Positions 31,674 to 43,402 of a stretch of DNA of 64,000 nt are shown here, one piece after another (positions within the stretch are counted from its first letter, which is position 1; the number at the start of each line of letters is the position of its first letter). This DNA comes from WHSW01 sp033856255 (GTDB lineage Bacteria > Actinomycetota > Thermoleophilia > Solirubrobacterales > 70-9), in assembly GCA_033856255.1 (NCBI GenBank), contig JAWVFH010000002.1, positions 62,001 through 126,000 of the forward strand, in the 5' to 3' direction. The translations under genes and the position numbers were made by a program. The notes beneath the pieces are model-generated. The model searched no databases, was not told where the DNA came from, and worked only from the letters and a program-made list of their open reading frames with translations.

Positions 31674-33797
31674 CTAGCGGTTGAGCTCGTCGACGACCCC
31701 GAACAGGTCGCCCTCGCGGTAGAAGTCGACCGAGATCAGGTTCGCGGTCAGGCCGCGCTGCTGCTCGCAGTGGCGGATCCGGGCGAGCAGCGCGTCGTGG
31801 GTGTTGACCCTGGACGCGTTCGAGGGCTTCGGCGCCGGCGACGTGTCGATCCAGTGATTGATCAAAAACATCGGCGCGTCGGCCTGGCCGCGGTTGGGCA
31901 CGCAGCTCGCCTCCAGCTTCGCCGGGTCCGTGAGCTGCGCCGGCTTCTTGAACGAGTACGGCGTCTCCTGGACGAGCGCGTCGTAGGCCGAGTGGTAGTA
32001 GGGGATCGCCGCGCCGCCGTCGTTCTTCTCGGCCATCATCACCGTCCGGCCGCCGCTGTCGATGATCTCCTGCAGCGTCGGCAGCGGGTCGAGCGGCCCC
32101 TTGTAGACGTAATCGATCAGGCCGCTATCCCGCACGGCCGCGTCGATGTCTGCCGGGGAGACGTAGTCCTCGATCACGATCATCAGCACCTCGTCGGGGT
32201 TGGCGGCGAGGAAGTCGCGGTACTGCCTGAAGGCATCGACGATCGGGATCGCCCCGAGCTCGCAGAAACGGTGGCAGAGGTAGACCTCTCGCGGCCCGGT
32301 CACCTCCGAGTTGACGATCCGGTCGCGGATCCGCAGGGCGGCGTTGAGCGCGTCGGTCCCGAGCTCCTCCTCGTAGGCTTGGCGCTCCGGGCCGTCGAGG
32401 TTGGAGAGGTCGGTCTTGATCGTCCCGTCCTGGGTCGGGGTCCCGTAGTGGGCGTCGATGAAGAGGCCGCGGATGCCGTCGTGGAGCTGGTCGGGGAAGC
32501 CCGCCTCCTGCTGGGCGAACAGCCACCCGGGGTTGGTCGCGGCCGACATCGCGTTGTGGGTTGACGGGAAGGCGACCTGGTCGAGCGGCCGGTCGCACAG
32601 CGCCTCGCTGCCGTTGCAGCCCTCGGTCTTGATCGCCGCGGGTGACTCGTCCGTGCCGCCGACGCCGATGAAGACGCTGCCGGCCAGCACGATCAACCCG
32701 GCCGCGATCCCGGCAGCGATCAGCGCCCGCCCGCCCGCGGCACGATCCGCCTCCGCCTCCGCCGCATGCGCCGGAATCGTCATCCGCATCAGCTCGGCGA
32801 CGCCGGCGTAGACGACGTAGAGGCCGGTGAAGATCACCACCAGGTCGAGGAAGGCGTCGCGGCGGAGGATGATCAGGACGCCGGCGGCGATCAGGGCCAC
32901 AGCCCGCAGAACCCGGAGGCCGCGGCGCTCGGGCACCCTGGCGATGAATCCGAGCCCGGTTCGAAGCGGCGCGGTGATGTCGACCGGGCGCAGCAGCGAG
33001 GAGGCCGCGGCGGCGATCACGGCCCCGCAGCCGGCGAACAGGTAGAGCGTCGTGGTCAGGTCGCCGAGGAAGGCGCCCCAGATCCCGTCGAGCGCGTCGC
33101 GCGAGCCGCCGGGATCGACCCGCGTCAGCACGTACGCCCTCGCGGCGCCGAGCCCGACGACGGCGACGACGCCCCAGATCATCACCGCGAGCCCGAGCGC
33201 GGCCATCGTCCGGCGGCGATCGGCGTCGACGGCAAGCGCCCCGGCCACCAGCCCGAGCGCCAGCCCGAGCAGGACCAGCTCGGCCCAGAACGCGTTGTCG
33301 GCGACCCGGGCGACGTCGGCGACCCAGCCGGGCGTTGAGATCTCCGTGACCTGGAAATCGGCGGCGCCCGGGATCTGCTGCGCGATCTGCGGCCTCAGGG
33401 CCTCGAAGGCGCCGCGCAGGACCTGGCCGAGGTCGGCCACGGTCAGGGTCACGGTGTCCTGGTCGTGCTCGAAGACGGTGCGGTGGAGGTCCGCCACCCC
33501 GGCGCGGAACGCGCTCTGGAAGACGCTGCTGCCGACGACGCCGTCGACGACGGTCTCGATCAGCGGCCGGAACCCGATCAGGTCGGCCTGGGCCCGCAGG
33601 ACGACGTCGTCGGTGACCCGGGTCGCGACCTCGGCCTGGACCGCCTCGTCGTCGAGCGCCGCCGTTGCCCGGTCGGCGAACTGATTGGAGTCGAAGAGCG
33701 CGTCGTTGGCGTAGCCGGTGACCGCCGCCGCCAGCAGCGCCAGCGCGGCCAGCGCCGCCAGCGCCGATGCGGCGATCCTGCGCGTCCCCTCGCTCAC
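31674..33797 (-). CDS. Membrane protein fused to a PLC-like phosphodiesterase domain
   Basis: 707 residues from GTG. One N-terminal helix (about 10-28), an extracellular domain (about 35-170), then about seven helices (170-400), then a PI-PLC X-like domain (about 405-707) with AFPSTHNAMSAATNPGW (first catalytic His region), IRGLFIDAHYG and VLMIVIEDY. The phosphodiesterase would face outside. The substrate is unknown; phosphoinositides or glycosyl phospholipids are guesses. TAGGCT on the reverse strand (33804-33809) ends 6 nt before the GTG. It follows the DUF6351 gene on the same strand (41 bp gap). Confidence 0.85.
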   Translation of the reverse strand: MSEGTRRIAASALAALAALALLAAAVTGYANDALFDSNQFADRATAALDDEAVQAEVATRVTDDVVLRAQADLIGFRPLIETVVDGVVGSSVFQSAFRAGVADLHRTVFEHDQDTVTLTVADLGQVLRGAFEALRPQIAQQIPGAADFQVTEISTPGWVADVARVADNAFWAELVLLGLALGLVAGALAVDADRRRTMAALGLAVMIWGVVAVVGLGAARAYVLTRVDPGGSRDALDGIWGAFLGDLTTTLYLFAGCGAVIAAAASSLLRPVDITAPLRTGLGFIARVPERRGLRVLRAVALIAAGVLIILRRDAFLDLVVIFTGLYVVYAGVAELMRMTIPAHAAEAEADRAAGGRALIAAGIAAGLIVLAGSVFIGVGGTDESPAAIKTEGCNGSEALCDRPLDQVAFPSTHNAMSAATNPGWLFAQQEAGFPDQLHDGIRGLFIDAHYGTPTQDGTIKTDLSNLDGPERQAYEEELGTDALNAALRIRDRIVNSEVTGPREVYLCHRFCELGAIPIVDAFRQYRDFLAANPDEVLMIVIEDYVSPADIDAAVRDSGLIDYVYKGPLDPLPTLQEIIDSGGRTVMMAEKNDGGAAIPYYHSAYDALVQETPYSFKKPAQLTDPAKLEASCVPNRGQADAPMFLINHWIDTSPAPKPSNASRVNTHDALLARIRHCEQQRGLTANLISVDFYREGDLFGVVDELNR

Positions 33798-33838
33798 GGC
33801 GCCAGCCTACCCGCGGACCTGGACCGCCCGGTTGAGGC

Positions 33839-36223
33839 TCAGCGGGGCCGGATCGTCAGCCGCTTCGAGTGCGTGCCGGTGAATCCGTCGACCGGGTTCG
33901 CGTGGGCGCGGACCAAGGTCCTGCCGGCGAACCGGACTCGGGTCGTCCACCGGCACTTGCGACCGGTGACGACCCCCGAGACCAGCGGCCTCCAGGTCTG
34001 GCGGCCGCGCTGGCGCTGGATCGAGACCCGCTGCCAGGCGGTCTGGGGACACGGCGTCATCCGCGCCGTCAGCTCGACCTTCGGATCGCGGCGATGGCGC
34101 TCGATGCGCAGGGACAGGTCGCGCTTTCGCGCCTTGACGTAGTGGTCGGGCCCGAACTGCTGCCAGGTGGCGGCGAGCGGTTGCTGGCCGACCCCGGGCT
34201 TCGACCAGTCGCAGACCCCGTCGGGGAAGATCGCCGCCAGCCGCTGCGACTGGGCGGCGTTCATCGGCGGGTAGTCGGCCGCCGCGATCGGCTTCAGCTG
34301 GCACTTGACGACAAGCGAGTCGAGGGGCCGGCCCGCCTGCTGGGCCGGGAGGCTGTGCGGCGCATAGGTCGTCTGGCACTGGCCGCTGCCGCCGATCTGC
34401 GCCGGCTCGTCGATTCGCTGTCCGGAGATCCAGCACGCGTCGACCGCGTCGGCGGGCTTGTCGGCGATCACCTTCTCGGCCGCCGGGCGGTTCGAGTCGT
34501 CGGCGGCGATCGCGTCGAGCCAGCGGCCGATCGTGTCCAGCGCCGCGTCGCGCATCGCGGTGACGCTCTGGCCGCCCTTGGCGCGGAGCATCACCTGGTT
34601 CGCGGCCGTCCCGTGCGCGGCGATCAGCCGGGCGCGGGTGATGAACGTGTTCAGGTACTGGTGCACGTTGATCTCGTCGTCGACGTAGTCGCGGAGGTCG
34701 ACGATCGGCACGGCGGTGAACCCGCCCGCGGTCTGGTTGATGCGTCCGGTGCGGTAGGCGAGCGCCAGCGCCTCCGGGTCGGCGACGCTGCGGGCCGCGA
34801 CGATGTTGCCGTCGTTGTCGTAGCCGCCGATGCCCTGGTTGAGGTCGAGGAACTGCTTCACGGTGAGCGCGCCCTGCTGCAGCGCCACGAGCCCGTACTG
34901 GACGCCGACGTTGTCGAGCGTTCGCCGGGCGAACCCGGTCGCCGGGTCGCGGCCGTAGACGTTGACCATGCTGTCCCAGATCGTGCAGCGGGCTCCGCCG
35001 GGGTTGGTGACCGGGTCGTAGATCAGCGGCCCGAGCAGGGACTCGTCGCAGCCCTCGGTCGCCTTGACGACGTCGGCGCCGGCGCCGAGCGCGAGGCAGC
35101 CGTCCGGATCGGCCAGACCGGTGATCGCGCGCCGCTCGGCGTCGCTCAGCGCCTGGCCGTCGGCGGTCGCGAAGTAGGCGTTGAGCAGCCGGCAGTCCGG
35201 ATAGTTCGGCTGGCCGGTGTCCGGGAAGCTCGCCCCGGGCATCAGCCCGTCGAGCAGGCCCGGGTAGTTCTGGGCGATCATCTGCTGCTGGATCGAGCCG
35301 CCGGAGCCCCCGTCGCCGACCGTCCACACCGGCGCCCGGCCGAGCGATTCGATGATGTGCTCCTTGACCATCTCCACCGTCTCGGCCGAGAGCACGTCGT
35401 TGCAGGCGGTCCCGAGCACGGTCAGGCTCGCGCTCGCCACCGAGTAGCCCTGGGAGAGCTGGCGGTCGTCGAGGACCGTGCCGATCCCGTCGGAGCCCTG
35501 CTGGTAGCCGGTCCCGCAGCCGCCGCCGAAGCCGTAGACGAGGCGGCCGTTCCAGCCCTCGCCGGTGACGCCGCCCGGGGCGAGCACGGCCCAGCGATAG
35601 ATCGAGCGGTTGATCGTGCCCGACTCGATCCTGACCACGTAGTCGACCGTCGTGCCGTCGCGCGTCGTCGTCTGCGCCAGGTCCGCGGGGCGCGAGGTGG
35701 GATCGGCGAGGGGCTTGAAGGCGCCCCCGGTGGAGCGGTAGCGGTACTCGACCTGTGTCGGCGCCGAGCAGTCGGTGTCGGTCGGCGCCCCGAGGCCGGC
35801 GTCGGCGGTGGTGCAGACGAACGGTGTCTGATGGGGGCCGGAGAGCAACGGCCCGGCGATCGGGGTGTTGAAGACGGTCAGCTCGGCGGCCCGGTTGGCG
35901 CCGCGAGCGAGGGCGGCGATCCTGTTCTGCTTCGGGTCCAAGCCGTCGACGAGGCCGACGAGCCGGCGGTCGGCGCTGTGAAACTCGAACGCGTCGGTGA
36001 CGTCGACCCCGTTTCGCTGCACCCGGACGTGCGACGACGGCGTGCCCTTCGGCACGTCAACCGCGATCAGCGTGTCGCCGCCCGTGACCAGCATCGGGTC
36101 GCTGGACAGCGACTCGATCCTCAGCCTGTCGCCGCCCTTCGCGGTCGCCGGCGCCGCCGTTGCGATGGTCAGCGCGACCGCGATCGCGGCCATCGCCGTC
36201 CCCTGCCAGGCCCTGCCCCTCAT
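33839..36223 (-). CDS. Secreted DUF6351-family alpha/beta-hydrolase-like protein
   Basis: 794 residues. Signal peptide at about 1-28 (AMAAIAVALTIATAAPATA). An N-terminal beta domain (RIESLSSDPMLVTGGDTLIA) is followed by the core WNGRLVYGFGGGCGTGYQQG, and VWTVGDGGSGGSIQQQM, where the GGSGG elbow holds the likely nucleophilic Ser. This is the layout of DUF6351 proteins, related to tannase/feruloyl-esterase hydrolases. A C-terminal basic beta domain (about 690-794) may bind the cell surface. Substrate unknown. It is divergent from mfd with 54 bp between start codons. Confidence 0.82.
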   Translation of the reverse strand: MRGRAWQGTAMAAIAVALTIATAAPATAKGGDRLRIESLSSDPMLVTGGDTLIAVDVPKGTPSSHVRVQRNGVDVTDAFEFHSADRRLVGLVDGLDPKQNRIAALARGANRAAELTVFNTPIAGPLLSGPHQTPFVCTTADAGLGAPTDTDCSAPTQVEYRYRSTGGAFKPLADPTSRPADLAQTTTRDGTTVDYVVRIESGTINRSIYRWAVLAPGGVTGEGWNGRLVYGFGGGCGTGYQQGSDGIGTVLDDRQLSQGYSVASASLTVLGTACNDVLSAETVEMVKEHIIESLGRAPVWTVGDGGSGGSIQQQMIAQNYPGLLDGLMPGASFPDTGQPNYPDCRLLNAYFATADGQALSDAERRAITGLADPDGCLALGAGADVVKATEGCDESLLGPLIYDPVTNPGGARCTIWDSMVNVYGRDPATGFARRTLDNVGVQYGLVALQQGALTVKQFLDLNQGIGGYDNDGNIVAARSVADPEALALAYRTGRINQTAGGFTAVPIVDLRDYVDDEINVHQYLNTFITRARLIAAHGTAANQVMLRAKGGQSVTAMRDAALDTIGRWLDAIAADDSNRPAAEKVIADKPADAVDACWISGQRIDEPAQIGGSGQCQTTYAPHSLPAQQAGRPLDSLVVKCQLKPIAAADYPPMNAAQSQRLAAIFPDGVCDWSKPGVGQQPLAATWQQFGPDHYVKARKRDLSLRIERHRRDPKVELTARMTPCPQTAWQRVSIQRQRGRQTWRPLVSGVVTGRKCRWTTRVRFAGRTLVRAHANPVDGFTGTHSKRLTIRPR

Positions 36224-36264
36224 TCACCCGCCTGAACCCGTGCTGGGCGCCGAAGTTGCTCGGC

Positions 36265-36270
36265 TACCCT
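36265..36270 (+). promoter_or_regulatory. -10 box of mfd
   Basis: TACCCT ends 7 nt before CTG 36278, the same spacing seen for the leaderless-type promoters of glmU, the MFS gene and others. It supports transcription beginning at or next to that CTG. Confidence 0.5.
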
Positions 36271-36277
36271 CCCTCGA

Positions 36278-39643
<3,366 letters not shown>

Positions 39644-39681
39644 GCCTCGCTTTAGGTGCGTGCCGTTATGCTGCCGACCTC

Positions 39682-41088
39682 GTGAGTCCCCAAGCAAGAA
39701 AGGGAAACCCCGCTGCGAGGGCCAAGCCGAAGGCGGGGCCTGCCGCGCGCCCGCGCAAACGGCTCTACGCGCTGATCTTCGGCGTCCTCTTCGTCGTCCT
39801 GTTCGCCGTCGTCGGCGTCTCGGTCGGGATCGGCGATCCGTCGGTCCCCGACGGGGCGATCGCCGTGATCGAAGGCGCGCCTGATCCTGATCCCGAGAGC
39901 CCTGATCCGGACAACTCGCCGATCACCCAGGAGCAGTTCGACCGCGCCCTGACCCAGACCGCCGCCCGCCAGGGAATCAAGACGGTGCCGGCGACCACCG
40001 ACCCGCAGTACAAGCTGCTCGCCGACGCGGCCGAGGGCGACCTGATCCTCTCGCGCTGGGTGCTCGGCGAGGCGGACGAGCGCGGGATCGAGGTCTCCGA
40101 CCGCGAGATCGATCAGGAGCTGGAGAAGATCAAGCAGCAGCAGTTCGGCTCCGACAAGGCGTTCGAGAAGTTCCTCCAGCAGTCCGGCTTCACGCTCGAC
40201 GAGGCCAAGGCCCGGATCAAGCTGCAGCTGATCTCCGACCGGATCCAGACCTCGGTGCTGCCGAAGGCGCCGGACATCTCCGACGACCAGATCAAGACCT
40301 TCTACGACGAGAACATCGAGCAGTTCCAGCAGCCCGAGACCCGCGACGTCCGCGTCATCCTGACCAAGACCGAGGACGAGGCGAACCAGGCGAAGGCGGC
40401 GCTCGGCACCGCCCCCTCGACGAAGGACTGGGCGACTGTGGCGAAGAAGTTCTCGATCGACGAGGCGACGAAGGCGACCGGCGGCCTGCGCCAGGCGGTG
40501 GTCGCCGGCCAGTCCGAGCCCGCGCTCGACGACCAGATCTTCAGCGCCACCGCGAACGAGATCGTCGGCCCGTTCAAGGGCGACGCCGGCTTCTACGTGA
40601 TCGATGTCGAGAAGATCACCCCGGCGACCACGACCCCGCTCTCCGACGCCACCGACCAGATCAAGCAGACGCTCGTCGCGACCCTCCAGCAGCAGATCGC
40701 CCAGGACTTCCAGACGGACTTCCAGACCAAGTGGATCGCGCGCACGTTCTGCGCCGACGGCTTCCGGATCGACCGCTGCGCCAACGCCGAGCCGGTGCCC
40801 AGCGCATGCACCCAGGAGGTCGCCGACAGCCAGGGCTGCCCGGCGCCGGTGCCGTCGACGAGGCCGATCGCGCCGGGAGGGAACACGGTCTTCGGCACGC
40901 CGGCGACGCCCGGCCTGCCGCAGGGCCCGGTGACGCCGCCGTCGGCGGCGCCGGCCGGAGCGCCCGGGCTGACCCCGGTGCCCGGTGGCGCCGCCCCGCC
41001 CGGCACCGTGCCGCCCGGTGCCGCTCCGCCCGCGGGCGCCGCGCCACCGCAGACGGCGCCACCGCAGACGGCCCCGCCCGGCGGCTGA
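39682..41088 (+). CDS. SurA/PpiC-type peptidyl-prolyl isomerase, membrane anchored
   Basis: 468 residues from GTG. A basic N-terminus leads to one membrane helix (about 28-50, LYALIFGVLFVVLFAVVGVS). A SurA-N-like helical region (about 75-190, with LILSRWVLGEADERGIEVSD) is followed by a parvulin PPIase domain (about 210-330: ETRDVRVILTKTEDEANQAK, FSIDEATKATGGLRQAVV, GPFKGDAGFYVIDVEKI). It folds secreted proteins outside the membrane. A Pro/Gly/Ala-rich tail of about 90 residues may span the wall. TATGCT (39667-39672) ends 9 nt before the GTG. Lies between mfd and mazG. Confidence 0.9.
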   Translation: MSPQARKGNPAARAKPKAGPAARPRKRLYALIFGVLFVVLFAVVGVSVGIGDPSVPDGAIAVIEGAPDPDPESPDPDNSPITQEQFDRALTQTAARQGIKTVPATTDPQYKLLADAAEGDLILSRWVLGEADERGIEVSDREIDQELEKIKQQQFGSDKAFEKFLQQSGFTLDEAKARIKLQLISDRIQTSVLPKAPDISDDQIKTFYDENIEQFQQPETRDVRVILTKTEDEANQAKAALGTAPSTKDWATVAKKFSIDEATKATGGLRQAVVAGQSEPALDDQIFSATANEIVGPFKGDAGFYVIDVEKITPATTTPLSDATDQIKQTLVATLQQQIAQDFQTDFQTKWIARTFCADGFRIDRCANAEPVPSACTQEVADSQGCPAPVPSTRPIAPGGNTVFGTPATPGLPQGPVTPPSAAPAGAPGLTPVPGGAAPPGTVPPGAAPPAGAAPPQTAPPQTAPPGG

Positions 41089-41089
41089 G

Positions 41090-41683
41090 CTGGACGCCCT
41101 AGATACGCTCGACGAGATCACCCGCAGGCTGCGGCGGGAGTGCCCGTGGGATCGGGAGCAGGACGAGCGCTCGATCGTGCCGCACACCGTCGAGGAGGCC
41201 TATGAGCTCGCCGACGCGGCGCAGCGCGGCGACGACGAGAAGCTCCGCGATGAGCTCGGCGACGTCCTCTTCCAGGTGGTCTTCCTGTCCCTGCTGCTGG
41301 AAGAACGGGGCGCGGGGTCGTTGCCGGAGGTCGCCGGCCAGCTGACGGAGAAGCTGATCCGCCGCCATCCCCACGTGTTTGGCGACGTGGACGTGGACAG
41401 CTCCCGTGAGGTGCTCCGCAACTGGGACACGATCAAGCGGGACGTCGAGGGACGCGGCGCCGACATCCCGGAGAACCTGCCTGGGCTGCTGTACGCCCGC
41501 AAGGTCCTGCGCCGCGCCGATCCCGAGGGCGGCTCACCCGCCGACCGCGAGACCCGCGACGAGGCCGAGGCGGCGGTGGGGGAGATGCTGCTCGAGGCGG
41601 TGGCCCTCTCGCGCCGGCTCGGGGTCGACCCCGAGCTCGCCGTGCGGGCGGCCGCCGACCGGCTGCGCGACCGCTCACGGTAG
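41090..41683 (+). CDS. mazG: MazG nucleoside triphosphate pyrophosphohydrolase, apparent CTG start
   Basis: 197 residues if it starts at CTG 41090. MazG hydrolyses NTPs, clearing damaged nucleotides. The family core is intact: RRECPWDREQDERSIVPHTV, EEAYELADA with the metal ExxED-type helix (DELGDVLFQVVFLSLL), and RHPHVFGD. The only listed-type start in frame is GTG 40985, deep inside the PpiC gene, which would add an Arg/Pro-rich shadow. CTG 41090, one base after the PpiC stop, gives MDALDTLDEITRRL, as MazG proteins usually begin. No good Shine-Dalgarno; coupling is likely. Shorter than E. coli MazG (263), with the second domain mostly missing. Confidence 0.9.
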   Translation: MDALDTLDEITRRLRRECPWDREQDERSIVPHTVEEAYELADAAQRGDDEKLRDELGDVLFQVVFLSLLLEERGAGSLPEVAGQLTEKLIRRHPHVFGDVDVDSSREVLRNWDTIKRDVEGRGADIPENLPGLLYARKVLRRADPEGGSPADRETRDEAEAAVGEMLLEAVALSRRLGVDPELAVRAAADRLRDRSR

Positions 41684-41699
41684 CCTCCCGCTCCGCGAA

Positions 41700-43001
41700 A
41701 TGGGCACGATCAAGCACATCCACGCGCGCCAGATCCTCGATTCGCGGGGCAACCCGACGGTCGAGGTCGACGTGCGGCTCGCGTCGGGCGCGCTCGGCCG
41801 CGCCGCCGTCCCCTCCGGCGCCTCGACCGGCGAGTTCGAGGCGACCGAGCTGCGCGACGGCGGCGACGCGTGGGCCGGCAAGGGCGTCGGGAAGGCGGTC
41901 GCCAACGTCAACGAGACGATCGCCAAGGCGCTGACCGGCGCCCGGGCGACCGACCAGGTGGCGATCGACGACACCCTGCGTGAGCTCGACGGGACCCCGA
42001 ACAAGTCGCGGCTGGGCGCCAACGCGATCCTTGGCGTCTCCCTGGCGACCGCGCGCGCCGCGGCGACCGAGGCCGAGGTGCCGCTCTACCTCTACATCGC
42101 CGAGCTCTACGGCGCCGCGCGCGAGGACGCGACCGTCCTCCCGGTGCCGATGATGAACGTGATCAACGGCGGCGCCCACGCCGACAACTCGATCGATCTC
42201 CAGGAGTTCATGGTCGTTCCGGCCGGGGCGGAGAGCTTCGGCGAGGGGCTGCGGATGGGCACCGAGGTCTTTCACGCGCTCAAGGGCGTGCTCAAGGGTC
42301 GCGGGCTCGGCACGACGGTGGGCGACGAGGGCGGCTTCGCCCCCGACCTGGAGTCGAACGAGGCGGCGCTTGAGGCGCTCGTCGAGGGGATCGAGGCGGC
42401 CGGGTACGAGCCCGGCACGGACGCCTTCATCGCCCTCGACCCGGCGACCAGCGAGATCTATCGCGAGGGTGACGGCAACTACGTGCTCGAGCACGAGGGC
42501 CGTGCCCTGAGCGCCGAGGAGATGGCGGCCTTCTGGGGCGACGTCTGCGCGCGCTATCCGGTGATCTCGATCGAGGACGGGATGGCCGAGGAGGACTGGG
42601 CGGGATGGGACCTGCTGACCAAGCGGCTCGGCGATCGCTGCCAGCTGGTCGGCGACGACCTGTTCGTCACCAATCCGGAGCGCCTGCGGCGCGGGATCGA
42701 GGAGGGTGTCGGCAACTCGATCCTCGTCAAGGTGAACCAGATCGGCACCCTGAGCGAGACCCTGGACGCGATCGGGATCGCGCGCGAGGCGGGCTACTCG
42801 GCGGTGATCTCCCATCGCTCGGGCGAGACCGAGGACACGACGATCGCCGACCTCGTCGTCGGCACCGCGGCGGGCCAGATCAAGACCGGCGCCCCCTCGC
42901 GCTCGGATCGGGTGGCGAAGTACAACCAGCTCCTGCGGATCGAGGAGGAGCTCGGCGCGAGCGCCACCTACCCGGGGTTGTCAGCTTTCAGCGGAAGGTA
43001 G
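41700..43001 (+). CDS. eno: Enolase
   Basis: 433 residues. Converts 2-phosphoglycerate to phosphoenolpyruvate. Signatures: ARQILDSRGNPTVEVDV, SGASTGEFEA, the catalytic Lys and metal Asp/Glu residues in FIALDPATSEIY, ISIEDGMAEEDWAGW and LVGDDLFVTN, and the signature ILVKVNQIGTLSETLDAI. ATG at 41700; TAGCCT lies 13 nt upstream, so eno may have its own start site as well as read-through from mazG (16 bp gap). Followed by ftsB after 28 bp, the conserved actinobacterial order. Confidence 0.98.
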   Translation: MGTIKHIHARQILDSRGNPTVEVDVRLASGALGRAAVPSGASTGEFEATELRDGGDAWAGKGVGKAVANVNETIAKALTGARATDQVAIDDTLRELDGTPNKSRLGANAILGVSLATARAAATEAEVPLYLYIAELYGAAREDATVLPVPMMNVINGGAHADNSIDLQEFMVVPAGAESFGEGLRMGTEVFHALKGVLKGRGLGTTVGDEGGFAPDLESNEAALEALVEGIEAAGYEPGTDAFIALDPATSEIYREGDGNYVLEHEGRALSAEEMAAFWGDVCARYPVISIEDGMAEEDWAGWDLLTKRLGDRCQLVGDDLFVTNPERLRRGIEEGVGNSILVKVNQIGTLSETLDAIGIAREAGYSAVISHRSGETEDTTIADLVVGTAAGQIKTGAPSRSDRVAKYNQLLRIEEELGASATYPGLSAFSGR

Positions 43002-43029
43002 ACGGCCATCGGCGCCGAACCGTTCAGGC

Positions 43030-43383
43030 GTGACCACACGCGCCCAGGCTGCACGCGGATACCGGCTCAGGCCGGCCCCGCGCAGCCGCAGCCGCGGCGG
43101 CGCCAGCCGGATCCAGTGGGACCGGGTCGGCAGGGTCGCGCTGGTGCTGGTCCTGCTCGCGATCCTGGCCTCCTACATCGGCCCCTCGCTGAACTTCCTC
43201 GACGCCTGGCGCGACTCGAAGGCCGAGCACGCCTCGCTGACCTCGCTGAGGGCGGAGAACGCGAAGCTCCACCAGCGCCTCACCAACCTCGGCGGCCCCG
43301 ACGCGGCCGAGCGCGGGGCGCGCAAGATCGGCATGAACCTGCCGGGCGAGGCCGCCTACGTGATCAAGGGCCTCGACCGGTAG
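43030..43383 (+). CDS. ftsB: FtsB/DivIC-type septum formation initiator
   Basis: 117 residues from GTG. A basic cytoplasmic N-terminus (ARGYRLRPAPRSRSRGG) leads to one membrane helix (about 35-56, VALVLVLLAILASYIGP) and then a coiled coil (about 62-95, SKAEHASLTSLRAENAKLHQ) ending in ARKIGMNLPGEAAYVI, the usual FtsB/DivIC ending. It acts in the divisome with FtsL and FtsQ. The position straight after eno supports the call. The following glycan-locus gene starts 20 bp later. Confidence 0.92.
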   Translation: MTTRAQAARGYRLRPAPRSRSRGGASRIQWDRVGRVALVLVLLAILASYIGPSLNFLDAWRDSKAEHASLTSLRAENAKLHQRLTNLGGPDAAERGARKIGMNLPGEAAYVIKGLDR

Positions 43384-43402
43384 CGACGCCGGGCGGTCGC
43401 CG

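Noticed and set aside
40985..41089. Upstream GTG start for mazG
   Set aside because: It would add 35 Arg/Pro residues encoded antisense-like inside the PpiC tail; MazG family members begin close to the CPWDREQ motif.
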